From Terriglobia bacterium (GTDB taxonomy: Bacteria; Acidobacteriota; Terriglobia; Bryobacterales; UBA6623), in assembly GCA_009841225.1 (NCBI GenBank), contig VXMF01000009.1, forward strand, positions 159,042-223,041: a stretch of 64,000 nt of DNA, written 5' to 3'. The notes beneath the pieces were generated by a model. The model was not told the DNA's origin. It saw nothing but the letters and a program-made list of their open reading frames with translations, and searched no databases. Positions 45,358-53,361 of this stretch are shown here, one piece after another. Position numbers and translations under genes: made by a program. Position 1 is the first letter of the stretch; each line of letters starts with the position of its first letter.

Positions 45358-45998
45358 TGTCTTTTCCTCCTGAAGAATTCACATAGCCGAGAGGGCCAGA
45401 TGCATTCCGCTCAACTGAAAGGCACGCACACCCCACCGGCGTGACATGGCCAAAATAGCACACTTCGGAGGGCGTGCGAAAACCTGAGCGGGGCCGGGAC
45501 ACTACCAAGGCGCGGTTCCAGCCATCGAACATCGCCTTCGGTTCGCCCGTGAACTCAATGCAACGACGAGTGGCCGATTCCCCGCGCGCTAGCCGATTGC
45601 TGCGATTTTCTGCGGTTCCGGGCGTGCGACGTCGATTTCTGAAAGAGAATCCTGTTGGTTGGCCGAATTGGATTCCCAAGGCAATCGCTGGAGAGATCGC
45701 GCACGGCTAGCTTCGTTCGTGGAAGCCTCTGCGGGGCTCACCGCCCTAGCATCGCAGTTGGGAGCGAACCCGCTGGACAGACAAGCTAGATCCGCTACGG
45801 CCGCTCCCAGCGCACGAGGGAAAGGCGCTTCTGCGTAGACGACCTAGCGTCTGCGCACCGGCCAACTCTGCCTATCGGTTCCTGAAGCGAGGGAAGCGAT
45901 ATTTGGCGCATCCCGCAGACTAGGCTGCCGGAAAAAAGAAAGCCCGCCCTCGATGCTCAGATCGAGGGCGGGCTGGGGCCGCTTCGCGGCGTCAGTCT
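45358..45998. other. Intergenic region between the tandem receptors
   Basis: About 640 bases. The right part carries the terminator of the upstream receptor (45934-45974). The left part holds the leader of copy 1 with a ribosome site and a weak promoter candidate on the minus strand (TTCGCA, 17-base spacer, TATTTT, near 45455-45485). The middle ~450 bases show no gene or RNA that I recognise. Confidence 0.45.
45932..45974 (-). terminator. Intrinsic terminator of the receptor at 45999-49415
   Basis: A 14-bp stem AGCCCGCCCTCGAT / ATCGAGGGCGGGCT with loop GCTCAG (45941-45974), followed on the minus strand by TTCTTTTTTC. The stem is almost the same sequence as that of the terminator at 41929-41960, with a different loop. 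Confidence 0.92.
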
Positions 45999-48900
45999 CT
46001 AGAAGATGAACTTGATGCCGAGCTGCAGGTTACGCGGGGTGGCCGCACTGCTGATGATGCCGAAGTTCCGGTTGCCCACGCGCGTGTTCGGGGCTCCGAA
46101 CTGCGGCGTGTTGGTGAAGTTGAAAGCCTCGAACCGGAACTGCGCAGAGTACTTCTCGCCGAACTGGAAGCTCTTGTATGCCGAGAAGTCCCACTGCGCG
46201 CGTCCCGGAATGCGCAGGATGCCCTTGCCGGCGTCGCCGAAGGCCAGCGGCTGGTTCGCCACGAGCGCTGCCGCGTTCCACCACAGGCTGGGATCCTGCT
46301 TGGCCGGATTGACGCTCTGGCCGGAGACGACGTCCGGCCTGTCGAGGTGATTGAGGTCATTGATGTTAGACCTGCTCGCGCCCTGCACGCCCGGCGTAGC
46401 GGGGGTGCCACCCATGAGGGTGATGATCGAACCGATCGACCACCCGCCAAGAAGCGTCCGCTTGACGCCAGTCGCTCCCTTCAAGAACGGCAGTTCATAG
46501 ACGACGCTGCCGACCATGCGGTGCCGGATGTCCTGGGGTGTCGGGCCACGCTCGTGACTCAGGTCTAGCACATCCTTGACGATCCTGGCATTCTCTCCCG
46601 GAGCCCCGCCTGAACCTGGGATTGCGCGCCAATCCCCGATCGCGTGCGACCACGTGTAAGAGAGGATGTAGGTCATGCCCTGCGAATAGCGCTTCTCAAC
46701 CTTGGTCTGAAGGCCGTGATACAGGGAGTTCCACCGGAACGAATGCATGTTGGAGCGCCCAAGGGTAATGAAGCCGCCGGGGTCGCTACCCGGGAATTCC
46801 ACATCGCCGCGCCTCGCGGTGGGCACGAAGGCCGCGCGCCATGGGCGACGCTCGTTGATGCCACCAGTGGGCGGAATGACCTTTTGGGTCACCGGGTCAT
46901 AGACGTACTCGCCGGGCCTGGGGACGTTCTCGTCCCAGCGGCCCATCATGTGATTCATCTTGTTGCCGAAGTAACCGATTTCCCAGAGCGTGTCGCCGGG
47001 AAGCGAGTACTGGACGTTGAAGTTCCAGTTCTGCGCCATCGGCCAGTCCGGCTCCGGCTCCCAACCCGACATTTCCACCGCGATCGCGTTCCTGGCACTA
47101 ATGGTGTCGGGAGGCAGACCGTTCATGAACGGGTACTGCGCGGGGTTGCTCGGGTCAGCCACCAGCCCAACTTTGAAATGGAACGGAGGCTGAGTCTCCT
47201 TATACTCGCCGCCGCCCGTGTTGGAGAAGGTCCCGTAGAAGATTCCGTAGGCCATCCTCAAGACGGTCTTCTCAGTCAGCTTATACGCGATCCCCAAGCG
47301 GGGCCCGAAGTTCAGGGCATCCGGCTTGGTGAGACGGCGCGGAGTGCCATCGAGGCCTGGAACCTTGATGATGCCTTGCGTGACGCTCCCGGTGTAGTTC
47401 ACCTCGCCCGGGTCTTGCGCGTAGCGACGGTCGGCATCCGGCCGGTCCCCGCCAGGGTCAAAGTACCCGATGCCGTCACGTGTCTCCAGGAATGGCGGGT
47501 TGTACTCGTAGCGAACCCCAAGATTCAGCGTCAAACGGTCGTTGACCTTCCAGTCGTCCTGCACATAGAAGTGCTGGTACGGAGCGCGCATGTTCATATA
47601 GATCAAGTTCGATCCACGGAGACCATTGGAGGTGCCGAGCAGAAAGTCAGCAAACCCATCGCCACCGCCACCAAACGGCTCGTCGCGGGTGAACTGGCGC
47701 GGGAAGGCTACCCTGCCGAGCGCGAGCTGTGGATTGACGATGCCGGTTTGCATGAAGAAGATCTGCGCGCCGAACTTGACGGCGTGATCGCCCTTGGTCC
47801 ACGTGTTGTCCACGGACACCTGCCTCGTCTGGGACTGAATCAGGTTCGGAGCCCAGTTGGAGCTGCCGAGGGCTTGCCAGCCGCCGATCTCAAGAATCGC
47901 CATGCCGCGGAGGGTGGTATCGAATCCGGGAAGCCCGATCTCCGCGTTCACGTTCCCGGGAACGTCGGGGTGGATCTCGGCATCGGTGTCAAGGTAGTTC
48001 CAGCCGAGCCGGATGTTGGAGATTAGAGAGGGACTCCAAATGCGATTCCATCCGAAGGCGGTGTTGTTGCTGGTCACATCGAGGGAGTTGCCACCCGGAA
48101 CCATTGTGCCGAAATTGGCCGTGGGGGGCAGGCCTGGCCTGTTCCCGCGATTTTGTTGCTGCGAGCTCCAGCGGAAAAATAGGTTGTCCTTGTCCGACAG
48201 ATTGTGATCCCAGCGGATGTCCCACTTGCTGAAGTCCTGGTTACGAGGAGGCTGGAAGGTATGGTTCCTCCTCAGCCCGGCAACTTGGGGATCCGGATAG
48301 AAATCCTTGGTGATCCTAGCCAGCGGGTCGAACCGAGAGGACGGAATCTGATTGTTCGGGAACGGCTGCCTCGCGTTGGAGATCGCGCCTTCCGCTGTGA
48401 ACGGATCGTAGATCGTCCGCCCCGTCACGTCCAAGAACTCGCCGGAGAAATCCCCCTGCCGCATAGCGGCTGACGGAATGGTCCGCACGAACGTATCCGA
48501 CTCGCGGATGTCCGTCAGCTCCATGTCGCCAAAGAGGAACGACCGGTTCCTCTTGATAGGCCCGCCCACGGCGAAACCGTACTGCTTGCGCCCGAACTGG
48601 GCTTTGTCGCCAGGGGCGAAGTAAGGCTTGGCGTCCATCGTCTCGTCACGGTAGAAAAAGAAGCCGGTGCCGTGCACTTCGTTCGTTCCCGACTTGATCG
48701 CCAGAGAGACGATTCCAGAGGAGGACTTGCCATATTCCGCGGAGAAGCCGTTGGTGATGACCTTAAACTCCGCCACGGCGTCTACCGACGGCTTGACGGT
48801 TTCTTTCTGGGCACCCTGGGAAGCGATCGACTGGTTGTTGTTGTCGACGCCATCGATCATGAAGTTGATCTCCGTGCCACGCTGGCCACCGATCGAAATG

Positions 48901-49415
48901 CCTTGGCCTCGCGACACGACGGTACCCGCCGAAATCACCGCAAGCTGCAGATAGTCACGACCATTCAGCGGAAGGTCGACGATCTGGCGGTTCTCAATCA
49001 CCGTGCCCGCCGAGCTCTCGGTGGTCTGCAGCAGGGGCGCCGACGCCTCGACCTCGATCACCTCCGTAACCGCACCGACCTCAAGCGCGACATTGAGTTC
49101 GCGCACGTCGCCGATCGACAGTGTGACGCCCGAGCCGGAATACGTCTTGAAGCCGTCAGACTCAACCACCACGATGTACGTTCCGATACGCAGCGGGTTC
49201 GAGCGGTAGTTGCCGGTCTCGTTCGTTTGCGTCGTCGACTCGATACCTGTTTCGATGTGGCTAAACGTCACGTTGACGCCGGGGATCACGGCCCCGGTCG
49301 TATCCGAGACTGTCCCGACGATCAAGGCGGTATCGGCCTGCTGGGCAGCCGCAAACGGCACCAGTCCCAGCAGCAGGACAAGGGCTGCAACCAAGCAGCG
49401 CTGTCGTTTCATCAT
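45999..49415 (-). CDS. TonB-dependent receptor, Oar-like, copy 2 of a tandem pair
   Basis: 1138-residue outer-membrane receptor with signal peptide CLVAALVLLLGLVPFAAAQ and a regulatory domain (ALIVGTVSDTTGAVIPG; ETGNYRSNPLRIGTYIVVVE). The plug has IVDLPLNGRDYLQLAVISAG and FMIDGVDNNNQSIASQGAQ, and the barrel ends LQLGIKFIF. The two receptors share long stretches (SVDAVAEFKVITNGFSAEYG vs NVDAISEFKVITNGFSAEYG), so they arose by duplication. The first of two adjacent ATGs (49415) has GGAGGGAA at good spacing. A strong promoter lies about 110 bases upstream, so the second receptor gene may be transcribed alone. Confidence 0.93.
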   Translation of the reverse strand: MMKRQRCLVAALVLLLGLVPFAAAQQADTALIVGTVSDTTGAVIPGVNVTFSHIETGIESTTQTNETGNYRSNPLRIGTYIVVVESDGFKTYSGSGVTLSIGDVRELNVALEVGAVTEVIEVEASAPLLQTTESSAGTVIENRQIVDLPLNGRDYLQLAVISAGTVVSRGQGISIGGQRGTEINFMIDGVDNNNQSIASQGAQKETVKPSVDAVAEFKVITNGFSAEYGKSSSGIVSLAIKSGTNEVHGTGFFFYRDETMDAKPYFAPGDKAQFGRKQYGFAVGGPIKRNRSFLFGDMELTDIRESDTFVRTIPSAAMRQGDFSGEFLDVTGRTIYDPFTAEGAISNARQPFPNNQIPSSRFDPLARITKDFYPDPQVAGLRRNHTFQPPRNQDFSKWDIRWDHNLSDKDNLFFRWSSQQQNRGNRPGLPPTANFGTMVPGGNSLDVTSNNTAFGWNRIWSPSLISNIRLGWNYLDTDAEIHPDVPGNVNAEIGLPGFDTTLRGMAILEIGGWQALGSSNWAPNLIQSQTRQVSVDNTWTKGDHAVKFGAQIFFMQTGIVNPQLALGRVAFPRQFTRDEPFGGGGDGFADFLLGTSNGLRGSNLIYMNMRAPYQHFYVQDDWKVNDRLTLNLGVRYEYNPPFLETRDGIGYFDPGGDRPDADRRYAQDPGEVNYTGSVTQGIIKVPGLDGTPRRLTKPDALNFGPRLGIAYKLTEKTVLRMAYGIFYGTFSNTGGGEYKETQPPFHFKVGLVADPSNPAQYPFMNGLPPDTISARNAIAVEMSGWEPEPDWPMAQNWNFNVQYSLPGDTLWEIGYFGNKMNHMMGRWDENVPRPGEYVYDPVTQKVIPPTGGINERRPWRAAFVPTARRGDVEFPGSDPGGFITLGRSNMHSFRWNSLYHGLQTKVEKRYSQGMTYILSYTWSHAIGDWRAIPGSGGAPGENARIVKDVLDLSHERGPTPQDIRHRMVGSVVYELPFLKGATGVKRTLLGGWSIGSIITLMGGTPATPGVQGASRSNINDLNHLDRPDVVSGQSVNPAKQDPSLWWNAAALVANQPLAFGDAGKGILRIPGRAQWDFSAYKSFQFGEKYSAQFRFEAFNFTNTPQFGAPNTRVGNRNFGIISSAATPRNLQLGIKFIF

Positions 49416-49905
49416 GAAGTTCCCTCCTTGGAAAACAAGGTACTCGTACTACATCAGGCGCAGCTACGGCGCGCCACTGAGTCAGCAGTTGAACAACCCC
49501 TGATCCAACTCATCTGCAGTATTCGCCCACGAACATATCACGTGCACGCACTAAATGTCAACAAAAAATTCTGGGGTTTCGCGCCAGACTATCAAAATTC
49601 CGCGGGTGCCGAACTCGGCAGTGGCGCCAAACGTGACAGTTAGCCGCTCTGCCGGGCTTCTCCAATACGCGAGCGCGGAGCGCACCCTGGGTGCAGCATT
49701 GCGGTGCCGCAACTCGAGCAGCTCGGGACACGGGGATCGGCATGCCTCGGCCGAGATGCCCGAAGGCTCGGTCTCGATTTACTCCGGCTCTCTCCAGCAG
49801 CACTCCCCAATCCCTGCGCTGTTGCGTGCTCGTCAACATGCCTACACGTGTGGCCCGGAATCCTGTCAGCTTCCGCCGACCCGCAACGCGAGCGCCGCGA
49901 CGGGC
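49416..49905. other. Leader/promoter region of the receptor and gap to the reductase
   Basis: About 490 bases with the promoter at 49532-49561. The rest has open frames on both strands without domains or ribosome sites. Confidence 0.45.
49532..49561 (-). promoter_or_regulatory. Sigma-70-type promoter of the receptor at 45999-49415
   Basis: Minus strand TTGACA (49561-49556), 18-base spacer, TATGTT (49537-49532), in an A/T-richer segment, about 117 bases before the ATG. Confidence 0.65.
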
Positions 49906-50670
49906 CTAGAGCACTCTAGGGATCATCGCCTTGCGCCCGGCCGGGTAGTCCGGGAAACGCAGTCGGTACCACCGGTGGTGGCTGAGTGCTCTCGGCACGA
50001 GGTTGGCCGCCGTGTAGACGAAGAACGCTAGTCCGCCCAGCGACCACGTCGCCACCACCCACCCGGACCATTCCAGCACCTCTCCTAGATAGTTGGGGCA
50101 GGAGACGTAGCGGAACGCCCCACCATGCGGGATGGAGTATCCGGATCGGCCGGGCTTGCGAAGGCCGAGCAGGATGTTGTCGGAGTGGACATTCAGAGCG
50201 AAGCCGGCCGCGAAGACGGCCAGCCCGCCCAAGAAGCGCGGATCGCCCAGCCACTCGGCGCCATATTCGCCGAATTCCGAAATGAAGCGCGCATGGACAT
50301 AGGCGTTGACCACGTTGAAGGCGAACCCACTGCCCACGACTACCATTGGCATCTTCTTGCCCGCGGTTCGCGTACGAAGGGGGTAGACTAAGGCCCGGTT
50401 CAGGTAGTGGCACTGCCAGACCCCTAAGAGCATCAGGGGAACCGTCTCGCGCGCCAAGCTTCCCATGGAGTAGACGCCTGCGAATACTACTGTCGCGGGC
50501 AGCTCCATGACCATCCACCCGGCCCGGTTCGACATCTCCGGGCCCCAGCCACGCCCCGAATAGTGCCTGCCGTACGGCGCGTCGAGACGCAGCAGGCTGA
50601 CACAAGTGAAGACCGCTGCCCCGAACACAGCCCACACCAGGACCCCGTGGAATGTCTGCTCAGTCAACAT
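49906..50670 (-). CDS. Steroid 5-alpha-reductase-like integral membrane protein
   Basis: 254-residue polytopic membrane protein with the layout of 3-oxo-5-alpha-steroid 4-dehydrogenase (SRD5A1 type). It has six or seven hydrophobic segments, HYLNRALVYPLRTRTAGKKMP in the middle, and the C-terminal NADPH-binding block GGAFRYVSCPNYLGEVLEWSG with SHHRWYRLRFPDYPAGRKAM and IPRVL at the end. The eukaryotic enzyme has the same N-Y-x-G-E-x-x-E-W pattern and the H-x-W-Y ... Y-P-x-x-R-K-x-x-I-P tail. The bacterial substrate is unknown; steroids, other polyisoprenoids or fatty acyl enones are possible. It stands alone. Confidence 0.85.
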   Translation of the reverse strand: MLTEQTFHGVLVWAVFGAAVFTCVSLLRLDAPYGRHYSGRGWGPEMSNRAGWMVMELPATVVFAGVYSMGSLARETVPLMLLGVWQCHYLNRALVYPLRTRTAGKKMPMVVVGSGFAFNVVNAYVHARFISEFGEYGAEWLGDPRFLGGLAVFAAGFALNVHSDNILLGLRKPGRSGYSIPHGGAFRYVSCPNYLGEVLEWSGWVVATWSLGGLAFFVYTAANLVPRALSHHRWYRLRFPDYPAGRKAMIPRVL

Positions 50671-51249
50671 GGGGCAGGTCGCGTCCCGAGAAACGACTCA
50701 CAGCGACGACGGGCTTGGTGCAGCGAGTGGCCGGCTTTGTGGCTGCGGCTTTCGTCCCAGCCTAACCTGCCATTGTTGCCGGACTCGCCGTTTCTCCGCC
50801 TCCAAGCAGGAGCTGCTCCATGCTAGCGGCACCTCAGCAGTCGATACGGCGCAACAGCACCGAGCCGCCCTGCCACCGGAGATCCGCCATTCCTGCAGAC
50901 AGCCCAGCGTTCGCGATCGTCGAAGCTCTGTCAATTGCTAAGAGTCAGCAGCCGTGGACCGGTCATCGACAGCACGATCATATTCACTAATCAGGCTTCC
51001 GGATGCGACCAGCAGCGTCGCCGATTCTGCGGTGATTCCGTGCTGGAACAATGGCTTAGCGCACGCAGAGTGCAGCTGCCATCGCACATATCCCGCTTCG
51101 GATCGAGCGCAGCCAGAGCACTGCCGCGAGGGCGAGCGGGCACTGCGGCCACCGGGCCGCCGCAGACAGCCCGAATTCGGAGCCGGAGGATCTAGCAAAT
51201 TCCGTCTTGCAAACCGAGCGCCTATGGTTTATCTTTCTTTAATGCTGCT
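50671..51249. other. Intergenic region before the 2-oxo-acid dehydrogenase genes
   Basis: About 580 bases between divergent genes. A weak plus-strand promoter candidate (TTGCAA 51207-51212, 16-base spacer, TTATCT 51229-51234) precedes the E1 alpha gene. No coding frame with a ribosome site or domain was found. Confidence 0.4.
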
Positions 51250-52248
51250 ATGAGCACCCCAGCCGTCGCACACCTACAGACCAAATTTGACCGCGACCTC
51301 TGCGAACGATTTCACTACTACATGCTCTTGATGCGAGAGCTGGAAGATCGCATCGAGAACAAGCTCTACCGCCAAGGCAAAGTGGTCGGCGGCTGCTACA
51401 CCGGACGCGGCCAAGAGGCCATTCCCGTCGGCAGCGCCATCCTTTCCCGCCCGGGCGACTGGCTCACTCCGTCGCACCGGGACATGGCGGCCCTGCTGAT
51501 CCGCGGCATCACGCCAGAAGAGATCCTCGCCCAGTACATGGGACGCGCCACGGGCCTGACCAAGGGCCGCGACGGCAACATGCACATGGGCTGCGCGGAG
51601 CGCCACTGCGTGCCGATCATCTCATCGATCGGCGCGAGCATACCCATCGCTGGCGGCCTCGCGTTTGCTATGCGCTACCGAGGCGAGTCCAACGTCGTCT
51701 TCAACTACTCCGGCGATGGCGCCTCCAGTCGCGGCGATTGGCACGAGGGCCTCAACATGGCGGCGGTGATGAACCTGCCGATCGTCTATCTGTGCAACAA
51801 CAACCTCTACGCCTACTCCACGCCACTCGACAAGCAGATGAAGGTCGCGGACATCGCCGACCGCGTGGCCGGCTACGGCATTCCCGCCGAGATCGTCAAC
51901 GGCAATGACGTGCTGGCAATCTACGAGGCGTCCAAGCGCGCTGTCGAACACGCCCGCGCTGGCAAGGGCCCTTATTTCATCGAGTGCAAGACGTTCCGCA
52001 TGAGCGGCCACTCGGCGCACGACCCCGCCGACTACGTGCCCAACCAACTCCGCGAGGAGTGGTCGCGCAAGGATCCGATCCTGATGCTGCAGAAGTATAT
52101 GGTGGAGAATCTAGGCGCGGACGAGCAAGATTTCGTAGACATGCGCAAGCGCGTCCTTGACAAGATCTCCGGCGCCGTCGAGTGGGCGCTTGAGCAGCCC
52201 TTCCCCGACCCGGCGACGCTGGAAGACGACGTCTACGCGCCCGCCTGA
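51250..52248 (+). CDS. pdhA: Pyruvate/2-oxo-acid dehydrogenase E1 component, alpha subunit
   Basis: 332-residue thiamine-diphosphate enzyme subunit catalysing oxidative decarboxylation of pyruvate or a related 2-oxo acid. The cofactor motif is GDGASSRGDWHEGLN (from residue 155) with the closing NNNLYAYST. The N-terminus has MRELEDRIENKLYRQGKVVGG and GQEAIPVGSA. The phosphorylation-loop region FRMSGHSAHDPADYV is conserved. Sequence fits pyruvate, branched-chain and acetoin dehydrogenase groups; which substrate is used is not certain. E1 beta follows in the same operon. No E2 or E3 gene is adjacent. Confidence 0.9.
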   Translation: MSTPAVAHLQTKFDRDLCERFHYYMLLMRELEDRIENKLYRQGKVVGGCYTGRGQEAIPVGSAILSRPGDWLTPSHRDMAALLIRGITPEEILAQYMGRATGLTKGRDGNMHMGCAERHCVPIISSIGASIPIAGGLAFAMRYRGESNVVFNYSGDGASSRGDWHEGLNMAAVMNLPIVYLCNNNLYAYSTPLDKQMKVADIADRVAGYGIPAEIVNGNDVLAIYEASKRAVEHARAGKGPYFIECKTFRMSGHSAHDPADYVPNQLREEWSRKDPILMLQKYMVENLGADEQDFVDMRKRVLDKISGAVEWALEQPFPDPATLEDDVYAPA

Positions 52249-52269
52249 GTGCACAAACCGCGCCCCACC

Positions 52270-53244
52270 ATGGCAGAAACAACCTACGTCGAAGCGATCC
52301 GCCAGGGCATCTGGGAGGAGATGGAACGCGATGACACGGTCTTCGTGATGGGCGAGGACGTGGCGGTATACGGCGGGGCGTTCAAGATCACCAAGGGCAT
52401 GTTGGAACGCTTCGGCGAGCTGCGCGTGGTAGACACCCCCCTCGCCGAGTCGGGCATCGTCGGCGCTGGCACTGGTGCCGCCATCAACGGACTTCGCCCG
52501 GTCCTCGAAATGCAGTTCGCGGACTTCATGGCCTGCGGCTTCGACCAGATCACCAACTTTGCGGCCAAGTGCCGCTATCGCTGGGGCCAAGCCATTCCCA
52601 TGGTCATCCGCGCTCCCGCAGGCGGCAATATCCACGGGGGCCCGTTCCATTCACAGAACGTCGAGATGCCCTACGTGCATACGCCGGGTCTCAAGGTGGT
52701 GCAGCCATCGACGGCCTATGACGCCAAGGGGCTGATCAAGGCGGCGATCCGCGACGACGACCCGGTGATTTTCCTTGAGCACAAGTACTTATACCGATCG
52801 GTCAAGGAAGAGCTGCCCACTCAGGAATACACGGTGCCGATCGGCGAGGCCGGAGTCCGTCGCGAGGGATCCGACATCTCGATCATCAGCTACGGCTGGA
52901 TGGTGCATGTCGCCCTCGAAGCTGCCGAAAACGCGGCCGAGGAGGGAATCAGCGTGGAGGTGCTGGACCTGCGCACGCTCGTCCCGCTCGATCGCCAGGC
53001 GATCCTGGACACGGCCAAGAAGACCAGCAAGGTCGTCTTGCTGCACGAGGACACCCTCACGGGTGGCCTGGGAGGCGAGCTGGCCGGAATCATCTCCGAG
53101 CATGCGTTCGACTACCTAGACGGCCCGCTCGTGCGCATCGCCGCCCCTGACACGCCGGTACCGTTCAGCGACACGCTGGAGAGGGCTTTTTTGCCAAGCG
53201 TCGAAGACGTCGTGGCGAAAGTCCGCTGGCTGCACCGCTTCTAG
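52270..53244 (+). CDS. pdhB: Pyruvate/2-oxo-acid dehydrogenase E1 component, beta subunit
   Basis: 324-residue E1 beta partner. It has FVMGEDVAVYGGAFKITKGM, DTPLAESGIVGAGTGAAI, MQFADFMACGFDQITNFAAK, and in the C-terminal domain EVLDLRTLVPLDRQAILDTAKKT, HEDTLTGGLGGELA and APDTPVPFSDTLE. ATG 52270 is chosen. A GTG directly after the alpha stop (52249) is in frame, but the conserved N-terminus begins at MAETTYVEAI. It is translated from the same message as E1 alpha. Confidence 0.92.
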   Translation: MAETTYVEAIRQGIWEEMERDDTVFVMGEDVAVYGGAFKITKGMLERFGELRVVDTPLAESGIVGAGTGAAINGLRPVLEMQFADFMACGFDQITNFAAKCRYRWGQAIPMVIRAPAGGNIHGGPFHSQNVEMPYVHTPGLKVVQPSTAYDAKGLIKAAIRDDDPVIFLEHKYLYRSVKEELPTQEYTVPIGEAGVRREGSDISIISYGWMVHVALEAAENAAEEGISVEVLDLRTLVPLDRQAILDTAKKTSKVVLLHEDTLTGGLGGELAGIISEHAFDYLDGPLVRIAAPDTPVPFSDTLERAFLPSVEDVVAKVRWLHRF

Positions 53245-53361
53245 CGTCGACAACCGCTGTTTGCATTCGATGCTCTTCGCGCCTTTGGTCGCCCTCGCGA
53301 GCCCTTGCAGCGCCTGTTTCTCTACCGGGGCCATGCCCGCTCCGGAAACCCAGATTCCAAC

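Noticed and set aside
46644..48026. 460-codon plus-strand open frame over the receptor
   Set aside because: Antisense to an Oar-like receptor; composition is that of a shadow frame.
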